Shown piece after piece: positions 1 to 10,814 of a DNA stretch of 64,000 nucleotides. Positions within the stretch are counted from its first letter, which is position 1. Every line of letters starts with the position of its first letter. The notes beneath the pieces were generated by a model. That model did no database searches and was not told the origin of the DNA. It saw only the letters and a list, made by a program, of their open reading frames with translations. Origin of the DNA: Pinus tabuliformis (taxonomy: Eukaryota; Streptophyta; Pinopsida; Pinales; Pinaceae); contig CM062804.1 in assembly GCA_031772625.1 (NCBI GenBank), forward strand, positions 281,126,598 to 281,190,597, written 5' to 3'. The translations under genes and the position numbers were made by a program.

Positions 1-1760
1 AGGTTCTGGTTTTTTGCAACAATGTGAACAATAGACTTAAATTAGATATTGAAAATTAATTCAATTAGCAAAATGGTCATTTACTTTTAATAAATTTAAA
101 AAATTAGATTCGTTCATGTGACCAATTTCTTAGGGATGTGTGATTATTCCAATTCTAATAAGTTCCTCCATGATAAGTTCCTCATTATTATTTATAACAT
201 TCATTTATGTAGAAGAAAATTTTATTTACAAAATGGTCCATTTTACAATAAGATGTGTAATTCCCTTTTTTTTCTCAAATTAAAGTCGACCCATGTCAAA
301 ATAGCGAAAGGACAAATGTCAAATGGAGGTGAAAAATGTAGACAATGAGGAGTACCTACTAAGTATATGATATGCATTTATAGTTTGGAAAATTTTCATG
401 TTATTGAATTGTTGAGAGAAATTTAATATATATATATATATATAAACGATTAAGAGTATGTATTTCTTTGGTAAATTGTTATAAGTTTAAATTCAAAGAA
501 GATTAAAATATATAAACCTTTATAAAGTTTAAATGAAAAAAATCTCATATATCAATTTAATATATAATTTAGCCATAATCTTAAAATTAAATTATCATTA
601 TTATTATTATTATTCTTTTACAAAAACATTAAAAATAAATAAATAACAAACTTAAATTTAATTGAATTAACAAAATGGTCCATTACTTTTAATAAATTTA
701 AGAAATTAGATTAGTGAGGTTCCCACCCTCCAATTTCACAGGGATTTGAGATTATTCCAATTCTAATAAGTTTCTCCATGCTAAGTTCCTAATTATTATT
801 TATAACACTCGTACATATATAAGAAAATTTTATTCGAAAAAATGGTCCATATTACAATAAGATGTGTAATTCTTTTTTTTTCTTTAGTTAAAATTGACCC
901 ATGTCAAAACATGAAGGACAAATGTCAAATGGAGAAGAAAAAGGTAGACAATACAAAGCCCAAAGGACCACCTACTAGGGTTGGAATTTCAAAAAAGACT
1001 AGCGCTTCAAATTTGAATTTTTTCAGAGTTTCCAACCTGTTTTCATAGTTTCAAGGGAGATTTTTGAGGGTTTTGTAAATTTTTAACCTGTATTTCAAGG
1101 GCAAATCATTTCAAGGGAGATTTTTGAGGGCTTTGTAATTTTTTAACCTGTATTTCAAGGGCAAATCATCCCATTATAGGCAATTTGCCCCTCAAATTCC
1201 AACCCTGCAGTACCTACTAAATATATAATATGACTATTGAATTGTTTATTTTACATATATTTTTTTTGTATGTAGAATGCAGAAATTATAAATATCAATT
1301 TCATATTAACAAAGTATATATACAAAGGAGTATGTATTTCTTTGGTAAAATGTTATAGTTTCAAATTCAGAAAAGATTAAAATATATATACCTTTATAAG
1401 CTTTAAATTAAAAAATCTCATATATCAATTTAATATCTAATTTAGCCATAATCTTAAAAATAAATAAATTCCAACTAGCTCCTACACCCACCAATTTCCT
1501 AGGGATTTTGGATTATTCTAATTATAATAAGTTCTTCATTATTATTTATAACATTCTTTTTATATAGAGAAAAAAATATTTAGTAAAATGGTCCATTTTA
1601 CAATAAGATGTGTAATTCTTTTTTTTCCTTAAGTTAAAGTTTATACATGTGAGAAGCGCAGAAAGACAAATGTTAAATGGAGATGAAAAAGGTTGACAAT
1701 GACTATCCTCACCATTTTCAAAAAGAGAACAACTATAATGTAAAAATAGAAAAAATTTAC
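1..1760. repeat. AT-rich flank with a triplicated degenerate module (unit A)
   Basis: The signature AAAATGGTCCATTTTACAA followed by AAGATGTGTAATTC occurs near 231, 841 and 1586. Each copy is preceded by a shared block on the theme of GATTATTCCAATTCTAATAAG and followed by a block containing GACAAATGTCAAATGGAG. These are three diverged copies of a roughly 0.5-0.7 kb module. A TA microsatellite lies at about 427-443. No coding capacity is credible; the short ORFs here are chance. Relative to the WOX gene of unit C, this is the region downstream of its 3' end. Confidence 0.75.
978..1211. mobile_element. MITE-like element (unit A copy)
   Basis: An insert of about 234 bp begins GGGTTGGAATTT and ends near AAATTCCAACCCTGCAGT, so its ends are inverted repeats. 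It is flanked by the direct repeat ACCTACTA (970-977 and 1212-1219). The paralogous module at about 345-356 carries the uninterrupted sequence GAGTACCTACTAAGTATATGA, which acts as an empty site. An 8-bp duplication would suit a hAT-type element. A 9-bp reading (TACCTACTA) with one mismatch would suit a Mutator type. It has no coding capacity and contains an internal tandem duplication of about 62 bp (about 1052-1170). Confidence 0.6.
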
Positions 1761-1881
1761 AAACCCTAAGTCTATTGGTTGTTGGGATTATAAATATGGA
1801 TGGTTTACAAAAAATTTCATGCTATTAAAAAGTTCGTAGAGATGAGTTTGAGAGAAAACTATGGTGTAAGTTTTCTTCATT

Positions 1882-2099
1882 TTCTGTTTACTCTTGCTGC
1901 GTGCTTGAGTATTCTGAAACCAATAAAACACATTTTTTGCTTCTACTTTGCCGTGTTGTTTGAGCAGAGTGGTAATCTCATTTATTCGAGAGCGACTAGG
2001 GTTACGATGGCCTTGTCTGAAGAGGTCTTCCAAAATCTCTTTCTGTCTTTTCGTGGGCGTCCAACGGGACCATGTAATCTCTAATTCCTTCCTTTCCAT
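1882..2099 (-). pseudogene. WOX homeodomain exon fragment (unit A)
   Basis: Minus-strand fragment of the WOX gene described fully at 42876-50021. It encodes a WOX-type homeodomain with helix-3 hallmark NVFYWFQN, followed by a basic RSKSKQK stretch. Relative to unit C, everything 3' of the homeodomain (rest of exon 1, exons 2-3 and 3' flank) is gone; the break near 1882 joins the exon directly to AT-rich downstream DNA. The position of the unit C start ATG reads ACG here, so the normal start is also lost, although an internal ATG at 2099 opens a 103-codon frame. Substitutions such as T for K after SRW show divergence from unit C. A non-functional fragment. Confidence 0.85.
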
Positions 2100-3449
2100 G
2101 GAACCTACTGATTCTGGAGAGGTGGCGTGGCGTGGCGAGTAATACAGATCTTTCTTGCTGCGGTGAAATTTAGGTGTTATTCTTTCTGTCTGTGGCGAAG
2201 GCAGCGTTCAGCTATGGCGCAATACCTGCAACTTTAACTGGGCAACCAGTAAACCCTACTTCACAGAAAACGAATACCAAACGAAAAAATACAACAATTT
2301 TCAAGTGTCTATTGGGAAAAAGGATCGCATGATGTTGATTGGGAACAAGGATGACGTTGACTTTGCCTAAATAGTGTTTGCACGCATGGGAGAGGGCGAT
2401 GGAAGACTAAGCTTCCATAATTACCGGCATTCAATGGCATCCGGGTTATCTACCATAAGGAAAAGCCATTAAATGATATTGCGTAAAGCCACACGTGTTG
2501 GAATATGTAAAACCGTGGATCGGAAACTAAAATTTATTTATAAAATCAAGGCGACATTCGGATTTAAATACATTATTTAAGTCGATTATTTTTCGGAAAG
2601 GGAAGCGAGGCAAATAAGAATTACGTTTTGTCGGTTTAGGAAAGGAAATCAGACTCAGGTTTATTTTTTTTTTACCCAACCTAATATAGAATAATCATAT
2701 GATACGTAATTTATTTTATGTTTATTTGATATGTAATATTTAAAACAAGAATATATTAATAATATCAATATATTTTATTGTTAAATATAAATAAAATATT
2801 TTTTTCTCAATCATACCACTATGTCAAAATATTATATGCATATTATATCCAAGCTATATCATGCAAGGTAATGAGAAGAAACATTACTATAGGTCTTCGT
2901 GGGCACTGATGCACCAAAAATGTATTTTCACATAGGAAATGACTACAGTCAGTGTGTATTGATAATGAGATTAAATAAATAACATCTTTCACTAGAGTGA
3001 CCTTCTGATTCCATGATATTCTGCAATGACCATAAAGAAGGGGGTTTGTTTTAAAATTTGGAGTCATTTTCCTTGAGCCATTAATTCCATTTTTAAATTT
3101 AAATTTAAATTTCATCTAGCAAAGATTTGTTGGAATTGAAAATTTATGTGGTTTAGTTTACACAATCCATTTGTCCAAGTAAACTTTCAAGGCATTGAAT
3201 CCATTTATGCATTCAAAAATATAGTTTTAAAAATAAAAAGTTACACATGTTATATGCATATATATAACTAATATAGATCCATTTTGAAGTGGATTAAATC
3301 TCTTGAGGTGCATACGTTTTTTAAGTTTTGCACTCTAAAGGAGGTCCCATAGGCTATCTTTAGCATTGTGGACGTTAAAATTTTATTTCTTTCTTTCTCA
3401 TACATCAATTTAATATCTAATTTAGCAATAATATTAAAATTAAATTATT
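2100..3449. other. WOX 5' flank and AT-rich spacer (unit A)
   Basis: Positions 2100-2345 match the region upstream of the WOX start codon in unit C (50022-50245). Positions 2345-2806 have no counterpart in unit C but are partly present in unit B (about 20950-21240). From about 2808 the sequence matches 53768 onward. I see no gene, no RNA gene and no clear promoter elements; it is AT-rich, with a short palindromic AAATTTAAATTTAAATTT run near 3095. Confidence 0.6.
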
Positions 3450-6212
3450 GGGTGGAACTCTCCTAACATAATAGGTGATTGGAGGATGGTAGCTAGGGTT
3501 ATAAGGGATTCATGCCAAGGCTACCTCAAGAGGAGGTCCTAGGTGCCTACATGGACTGCGTGGTATCTCCCCTAGCAAAAAAGGATGGTACGCAATAGGA
3601 AAATGGTGGGGGGGTAAATTTCATCGAAGTATCTGCATTCTCTCTAGGAAGAAGGATTCGGCTAGAAGCTTAGGTGATCTTGGAAGTTGGTAGCACATGC
3701 CTAGTGTAGTAGGTAACAACTGCGGTGTTTTTCTCGCATATCGGTCTGCATTCTTCTACAAGCTAGCGAAGATGGTCAGTGCAAGGTATTGTGTGGACTT
3801 GAAATCAGAACTGAAGGATATTCTATCTGTATGGAGGTTGGAGCCAACTCAATGAAACCTAGATAAGTTCAGTCCTCCACATCAGTCGTCAGGTTGAAAT
3901 AAGGGTGTTACAGGGTTTGAATGGAGTTCAGGGGATGGTTTTGGCTTTACGATTTTAGGGAAGCGAAATAGTGCATCATAGGGGTTCAGAAGCCCTCACA
4001 ATTCTTTACAGGAGGTTTTCAAGTCTTCGGCAGTTTCAGGGGTCTAGGTAACAGAGGTGTCAGCAGGGAATCAGGTTGCTTAAATAGTATTTAGACACTT
4101 TGAACCCATGTACCTCTTGGGAGACCTCGAAGACATAGTTCGAAGTAGTGGTCTATTGGGGAATGAAGGACTAAGATCATGCTTGGTATCAGGAAATTAG
4201 GCTAAGGAAGGGGATTCATCTCAAAGGATTGAGAGAGTGGTGACATGGAATTTAGTCCCTCGGACAAGGGAGAAGGAGACCCAAATAGCGTGAAAAACTC
4301 CAGCTCCATTGGAGGGTGTACATGAGGCCATTAATGATGAGTGGAAGTCACTAGAGAGATATGAATATCCATGGAAATCAAGGGAGTGAAGTGACGGTGA
4401 ATGCATACAAGAAAAGAAGGGAAATGGGCCTAAGGAAGAATGAGAGTCGACCTCTTAGTGACGAGAACGAGGGGCACAACTCGCGGATCCAAAGTGGAAG
4501 GGGTATCAGCCGATTTAAGGGAATTATTCATGCAATCGATATCGGTAGAGGAGATATTAGATAGGATTTTTGAAGATCTGGAATATGTGGGTGAAGAGTA
4601 AGAAAACTCGGCATCAGGAGGGAAGAAATGGCCAAACCAGAGGAGAAAAACGAAAAAGGGAAAAGTAATAAGGAAAGATTCAGAATGTCCCAAACTGGTT
4701 CTTGGAGTTGATATCAGTTGGATAAGGCCATGGAAGCCTCAGAGTTGATCTTAGTTGGGAGAGCCAAATGAAGATGTTATTTGGATCCATATATACTTGA
4801 ATGCATTGACAAGGAATGGAAAGGAGCACTAGAGGCCCAGGTAGAAGTGACTATATTAGCTAGAGGTTGGTGCATCGTTCGCTTTAGCAAAGGTGAGATG
4901 CTTGAGTGGGTGCTTGAGCAAAATTACTGTTTCTTGATTTCTCCCATATTTTTTAAAAAATGGACACCATTATTTGATGTGTAAAGGGAAAAACTGGAGC
5001 ATATTTTGGTCTGGGTATAGCTCTCGACACTACCTTCTTAGTTATGGGGATGTATCGAGGGCCATCGAGAATGACTTAGGAACATTCCTGGAAGAAAACA
5101 TGACATTTTTGGAAACAAATAATAGAATTATGGTTTGCTTAAGGGTAAAATTGAAGCCAAAGGAGGGTTTAGCGGAAAAAATCAACTTCCAGATCCAGGG
5201 GTATACACATTCTCATATAATTGATTATGAAGAATTTTCTTTCTGATGCCACTGTTGTCATAAACATGGTCATCTGGCAAGGTATTCTCCATTGGGATTT
5301 TGTAGGAGAAGGTGTGAGAAGGGAAATTCGAGGACTGATGAGTAGGTGGCAATGGAGGGGGAGGAAGCAGGACAAGTAGTGATTAAGGGTGTTTAGAGGA
5401 ATCTCGATCCATATGAAATGGAGATTGAGGAAACGATGCCTAGTCTTCAAGGGAATCAAGATAGGTCAGGAAGCGAGCAACATTAAGAGGCTCAAAACAA
5501 AGTAATACATACTGAACCAACGTCTCAGCTAGTTGATATACCTTTACCCTCCATTATCTCTGAATCTGAATCACTAATTTCTTTTTATTATGTTGTATCA
5601 TGGCTTGGTCCCTCCAGGCATTTATTATCCTCTATGAATTCCAAGTGTGAAATATCCAGTACGTTGGATAGAATCATCACTTCAATCCTTGTCCTTATCC
5701 TCGAGGTTCCCTCCTCCTTCATGTTTCCCAACCAACTACCTGTGCCCTCACTTTCAGTGGGACCTCACTATAACCTTCCACTTAGGGACAAAAAATAACT
5801 CATGCCTGACTCCATGGGTGGGTTGGGGAGTCCTCAGGATCCCTCTATGCCCCAAAAATCTAAAGGTAGAAAATCAAATCTCTCAAAAGCCCAGTTGAAA
5901 TCCAAGTTGGACATAGCATATGGGAAACAACTTTCTTTACAAGGGGAACTTAGAGAAGTGTAGCCCCCTGAGGTGGTTTATAAATTATCATCCCCTCCTT
6001 CAATTGTAAAGGTTTTTATAGCAGCTGTAAAAAGCTAGCCCTTATGGAATTATTCAAATATCTTTGTCAGAATATTATTTTTTCATAAGAATCCCTACAG
6101 GATGGAGATGCGTTGAAGGAATCTCTATGTAAAAGGATGCCTAGATGGTCATTTTGACCTTGGGTGCCAAAGGAAGATCGAGGGGGCTTGTGGTGGGACG
6201 AAATGATAGAAA
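3450..6212 (+). mobile_element. LINE (L1-type) 5' half, unit A
   Basis: The 5' part of a plant L1-like non-LTR retrotransposon: a non-coding leader (about 3450-4220), an ORF1 remnant, an inter-ORF stretch and the first part of the ORF2 endonuclease domain up to the gypsy insertion at 6218. The 3' half resumes at 14980, giving roughly 6.9 kb of LINE sequence in all. The exact 5' end is uncertain because I could not identify a target duplication. The body is riddled with stops and frameshifts. Confidence 0.75.
4361..5450 (+). pseudogene. LINE ORF1 remnant (DUF4283-like plus zinc knuckle)
   Basis: Broken ORF1, the RNA-binding Gag-like protein of plant L1 elements. The segment 4781-4984 contains the ILARGWCIVRFSKGEMLEWVL block, which resembles the DUF4283 domain usual in plant LINE ORF1 proteins. 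At about 5245-5300 another frame gives a CCHC-like knuckle (CxxC then HKHGH) whose last cysteine appears to be serine, followed by a GFCRRRCEKG-type stretch. The protein is split by stops and frame changes (for example near 4600 and 4983) and cannot be made whole in this copy. Unit B (22771-23880) and unit C (54973-56130) hold equivalents. Family assignment rests on pattern memory. Confidence 0.65.
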
Positions 6213-6217
6213 CGTAA

Positions 6218-7179
6218 TGTTGGGCGCGGGATCCCCCGAGGGAATTTTTGGGGCTTACAACCCAGATTTTGGTCACAAATTCTATCTTTGATGTAAAGAC
6301 TCCATATTTTGTGGGCGTGAAGTGCATATCTTGTAAATGAGTCATAGTGTTGTCCAACCTTAATTCTGTAATGTAATTTCAGTTATATAGATCTACCCAT
6401 GGTCTGCAGACCATGGGATTGTATAAATAGAGCGAGGCTCTAACTCTAAATCAATAATGGAAAAAATAAGAAAAACCTAAGGATGAATATTTGAGTTGTA
6501 TCTAGAGCGTAAAGCCTAGTTTGAGTTGTAGAGTAGGAGAAGGCTCTGCAGTTGAGTGCACAGAGGCCTAGTAGTCCGTAGCTGATTACGCGGACCCCTA
6601 CTGCTAAATGCGCAGGGCGAGTCGAGTTTGTAATAGTTGAACGCATTAATAAAGAGAAGTTTTATACCATTCCTGTGTATTTTTTTTTCTATTTTCTGCA
6701 TTGAATGCATTGCGTATGAATTACATTTCTACTATTTATATGATGCGCGAACATATGTGACCGTGTTAATTTAGTGAATGTGAGATAAAGTATCTATTTA
6801 CGTCAAGTTAACTAAGATCTTTAAGAAGATAAGTAAGATGTACTGTATAGTTTGGGGAAATAGCGCAGATCGATGCCATAGTAGCGCGAAAGCACCTCAG
6901 CCCCTAGTTAGGGTTGCGCGAAGGTGATTATAATAGATCACAAAGGTCTTGTAGGTCAGCACAATGCGTGAAGTGACATGCACATAGGTAGGCACAGTTG
7001 GACTAAATCGACACCTCAGACATCTCGAGGGTGTGGAAACTTGGTTCCAACATCCCCCCATACTACTCCGAGTGAGACTTCAGTCCACACCTCATGGGCT
7101 GATGGTGAAAGGGCTAGTAATGTAGGGATTTTTTTGGCTAAATAACTTTGAACCTAGGTCAGGCCCCATCAAGCCAACA
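6218..7179 (+). repeat. 5' LTR, Ty3/gypsy element, unit A
   Basis: Starts TGTTGGGCGCGGG and ends ATCAAGCCAACA, about 962 bp with TG...CA ends. It contains a TATA-like box, a perfect 22-bp palindrome and an AATAAA at about 6648. It is longer than its partner at 14075-14974 because the partner lacks about 60 bp around the palindrome and TATA box. Confidence 0.92.
6396..6430 (+). promoter_or_regulatory. LTR core promoter: perfect palindrome next to TATA box
   Basis: Positions 6396-6417 form a perfect 22-bp palindrome (half-site CCCATGGTCTG followed by its reverse complement). Three bases later comes GTATAAATAG (6421-6430), a good TATA box. The same pair is kept in the unit C 5' LTR (57016-57050) but is deleted from the unit B 5' LTR and from both 3' LTRs. 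Promoter role is inferred from position within the LTR. Confidence 0.6.
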
Positions 7180-7181
7180 AA

Positions 7182-7200
7182 TGGTTCCATTGCCGGGACC
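7182..7200 (+). other. Primer binding site of the gypsy element, unit A
   Basis: TGGTTCCATTGCCGGGACC begins two bases after the LTR end. It starts with TGG, as required for pairing to a tRNA CCA end, and resembles the TGGCGCCGTTGCCGGGG-type sites (tRNA-Asp) of some plant Ty3/gypsy elements, with several changes. tRNA identity is from memory. Confidence 0.65.
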
Positions 7201-7267
7201 GAATTTGCATGAGATATGTCTGATGTCGTATCATTGGAATCCAACTAAGAAGGAAATTTAAGGCTGG

Positions 7268-9298
7268 TTGGACAAAAGAATTCACAAGTTCATAGCGCAA
7301 GAAAATAGGAACCCACGACTACCAAAAGAAGAGTGGTTAGACTACTACCTGTACACAGAGATCCACAAAATTTTCTTTGTGTCTTTCCCTACTAAGCTGT
7401 ACGAGTGGATCGCGAAGCTAGAAGATAGCCAAGGAAGGTGGAAACTCAACAATCCTATTGTGTGGACCCTAGAATTAGTAAGAAGGTTGGAAGCATCAGA
7501 GGATAAGATCGCGTGCTCCATTGATCATTGGCTCGATTAGATTATAGGAGGATTCATTACGGAGTTCGTGGTCGACACCTCGGTCAGCTATAGCAAGGCA
7601 TAGCAACACTTTCTCAAAGGACCACGAGGTAAGTATGTAAAGTCTCTGAATACTTGGATTAAAATGCTATTGTGCGAAAAGAGGGTTATGCAGTTACCTT
7701 GATGTTTGGGGCTACGTTAAGTGGAAAAACTTATAGGAACGAAGGAAATAAGGGACCAGAATCTAGCCCCCTGATTTCACCTCCACGAGGGGATGAGGAA
7801 GAGCTCATGAAGGTCTCGCCATGAAGTGCAATCCATTTGATAAGAAAAAGAATTCCACGAATACAAGCCCCACCCACACGTCCACCAGCTTCGCCACCAT
7901 CACCTCCATCTTCACCCATACCACCTCCGCCACCACCGCGATTCAATATGGCAAGCACAGTGAAGTTGCATGTGTTCAAGAGATTGGTAAATGAGGATCT
8001 GGACCAATTTTGGTTCATTATAAGAGTCGTATGGGAAACACAAGGAGTTACAGATGACAATATAAATAAAGCGACACTGATTAGTGCCCTACAGGACCGC
8101 GCGTTAACCTAGTATATTAAGCACTCCAATGATAATCCAAATGCAAGAATCACAGATATCCAAGCAGCACTAAACAGAGAATTTAGCATGCCGAATTCTG
8201 AAGCGCAGTCGATCATTGGATTCAAGGAGATTATGATGCTACTAGGCAAGACACCTTGGGAGTTGGATCAGAGGCTGGAGTGTACGATTCACAAAAATAA
8301 TATGAATCTGATGGATGGACAACATCGTGAATGGTTTTTAGCGTCACTAAAATCACATCTGAGGAGTGCGCTATCACAATAGAAGTGAATGAATCAAGCA
8401 GAGGCCTTAGAGGTCACGATGAGGATGCATGAGACCCTGAAGCAGGATCCTAACTTAAGACTTCAGCAGATCCACACCCAACTAAAGAATCTATGCCTAG
8501 AGATGTAGAGTCTAAAACAAAATAGGATGGCTCGACCAGAAGTGTGCAAAGAGCCGTGGCACATAAAATGCAAAGGTCAAGGTCATGACAAGGAGAATTG
8601 CCCGATTTTCACGAATTACCTCGCAGGAGGAGGACCGATTCCATTAAGGTTGGAAGCGCAAGCGGGACCTAGCACGGTGCCTGCTTTGTGGTGCCAGATT
8701 TGTCAAATAGGTGGAAAACATGCTACGGACAATTTCCATTTGTTACAGAAGTATACACAAAATTCACAGCAATTGTTCTGCAACTTTTGTAGGTTGATGG
8801 GACACGATGAGCGCACTTGTAGAAGCTATGATTTGATGATGGATAGAACTCCCACCTACAGAGTTCAGTTCAAATCACAACCCCTAGACTAGAATGAAGG
8901 AGTGGCACAAACAGGATTTCAGGGGCACGACGAGGCCGAGGCGGAGGGGGACCTAGAAGAGGTCGCAGACAGTTGATATGCTACAATTGTAGAGGGCCAG
9001 GACATTATGCCCGTGATTGTACAAACCCAATGTGCCCGTTATGTTTGTATTGCAACTTTTTTGATCATGAGACCGAAGATTTTCCTACACTGATAGCTAG
9101 GATACGCGACAAAGGAGCTCTACCGCCTCCCCCGACTCAGAACCTACAGATGATGAGGTCTAAGCTACGTGAGGAAGACCCAAATGTAAACATTGTGCTC
9201 GAAGTGGAATCGTGATGGGAGATGACAAAGGAAAACAACTAGAGGATAGTACTTGGGTTTGCAAAGCTCCGGCGAAGGAAGAAGAGTTTGATTTGTAA
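7268..9298 (+). pseudogene. Gag of Ty3/gypsy element, unit A
   Basis: Structural polyprotein of the element, broken by stops. Order: an N-terminal helical region (7268-7540), a proline-rich linker (about 7860-7945, runs of P with S, T and R), a capsid-like region (7960-8400, with ETPWELDQRL-type block in units B and C), then a cysteine-rich tail. The tail holds several zinc knuckles: a degenerate CKGQGHDKENC, a CQICQIGGKHATDN block with a final cysteine replaced, CNFCRLMGHDERTC and the canonical CYNCRGPGHYARDC, followed by CPLCLYCNFFDHE. In-frame stops after QDRALT, LRSALSQ and QPLD are shared with units B and C, so the element was already inactive before the array formed. Confidence 0.85.
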
Positions 9299-9304
9299 AC
9301 CTTC

Positions 9305-10075
9305 ATGGAAGCTAAGAAGAGCTTCACTGATGCCTCCACTTCAAGAAGAAAATATCAACCAGATTTGGAGATGGACCCATCCATGCTCACAACATTCCTG
9401 GAAACATGTATGAAGCTACTACACGACAGTAAGGTGGTAAAAGGGTTACACAAACTCATTAACAAATGCGCTGGGACTGCGCCAGGAGAACCACATGTAG
9501 TCCAGAAGATCGGAAAACATAAGACAAGAATGGGAAGAGAAATGAGACTAACCGTGAAAATTGGAGAATATGAAATGGACCAAGTAATTCTGAATTTATG
9601 TTCAGATGCAAAAGTTCTGTTGAATCAGACATGGGAGCGAATGGGGAGACCTACACTACAATGGTCTCCTATTCAACTATGAATGGCGAACCAACAGAAA
9701 ATAATACCCATGGGGCGATTATAGGGCATAACCGTGGACATTGAGGGAGCGAGTGCGCGACTATGAAAGTGATGATGATTTGGACTTCATCTATAAGGTA
9801 ACAACGCAAAACCAGGATTGGGTGAATCCCACTATGGATGGGTGGATTTCATGGGAGCACGAAATCTCCTGTACGTCGAATTCAGATGAGGAGACAAAGC
9901 GATGGAAAAATTGGTTACATGAGGTAACTACACTAAATTGTAATATGATGACAAGGTCGATGCACTGTGTATCAACAGAAGTAAGAGACCTACCTACTTA
10001 TGACAGCCTAAGTGAGGTAGACAACTTCTTTAATAAATTCAAAAGGGAGGTGCTAGAAAAGCAATGCTTCTAGGC
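9305..10075 (+). pseudogene. Aspartic protease and start of linker, unit A
   Basis: Corresponds to the retropepsin region of units B and C. The active-site triad there reads DLGS; here it is NLCS (near 9592-9603), so both the catalytic aspartate and the glycine are lost. About 188 bp of the protease C-terminal part is deleted near 9750, between two copies of a GCGAGTG-type direct repeat. An acidic stretch (DYESDDDLDF) and the first part of the capsid-like linker follow, until a TAG at about 10072 and the large pol deletion. Cannot encode a working protease. Confidence 0.75.
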
Positions 10076-10508
10076 CTCGGATTGGCTTGTTTATGGAGTG
10101 GAAGTTGCAATGCCTATGGAGTACATCATGCCTAGTCTGCGCATAGCAGCGCTCACAGGTATGACGAACCATGGAACCCTAGAGGAGAGGCTCACGCAGT
10201 TGGAGGAGCTCAAAGAAGAACGGCTTTTGGTTGGATTTCACTAGCAGGTACAAAAGTAGCACGAAAAGGTCTGGCATGATCAACATATTAAGTTACGCAC
10301 CTTCAAGGCAAATGATTTGGTGTTTCTATATGATAATAATTTTCATCAATTCTTGGGGAAACTCAAAATGCATTGGTTGGGACCATATGTTATTAAGGAA
10401 ATCATAGATGTTGGTGCAGTGCAGTTGGTAAAGTTAAATGGAGAACTCTTCCCAAGAAAAGTCAATGGCAGTCATTTGATGCTATACACATGTGGCTCAG
10501 CCATCTGA
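10076..10508 (+). pseudogene. Integrase C-terminal remnant after pol deletion, unit A
   Basis: At about 10083 the linker sequence (GCCTCGGATTGGCT) runs directly into integrase C-terminal sequence (TGTTTATGGAGTGGAAG). Unit B has these at about 28548 and 31494, so about 2.94 kb is missing; the shared TGGCT marks microhomology at the junction. What remains encodes the YGVEAVMPMEY-like end of the integrase core and the post-core domain with MHWLGPYVIKEI, typical of Ty3/gypsy integrases. Stops at QVQK positions interrupt it. Neither a catalytic core nor a polymerase is left. Confidence 0.85.
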
Positions 10509-10814
10509 CTAGCCGTAGGAAGCACAATCTTAGTGCTCCAGGCAGTTGAAAGGAGGCACAAGACTATAAACTACTCTACCCGAGAACTGTGCGATGACAG
10601 GAATGCGCATAGTAGCGAAGTGTCAGAGGGTCTACGACAGCGTGAGGGTAGCTGCGCTGCCACATGGGTTGGCTGGAAAGTGGTTGTTACAGTCACTATT
10701 CAAGTTGTGATTCTTGGTTTGAGACCAAATGGAGCGGGCAGCAGGCATTTAAGGCGAACTTTATGGGCTAGATTTGCGAAAATCTACCACCAAGGGAGCA
10801 TTAATGGACCGAAA

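Noticed and set aside
1800..2142. Plus-strand ORFs over the WOX exon
   Set aside because: They are antisense shadows; the minus strand encodes an unmistakable WOX homeodomain.
2843..3115. Small minus-strand ORF of 90 codons (and its copy at 53876)
   Set aside because: The reading begins in an AAATTTAAATTT run, has biased low-complexity start and no recognisable domain; its counterpart in unit B is not kept.
3095..3115. AAATTTAAATTTAAATTT as a regulatory palindrome
   Set aside because: Low-complexity AT repeat present in all units in non-coding flank; no supporting context.
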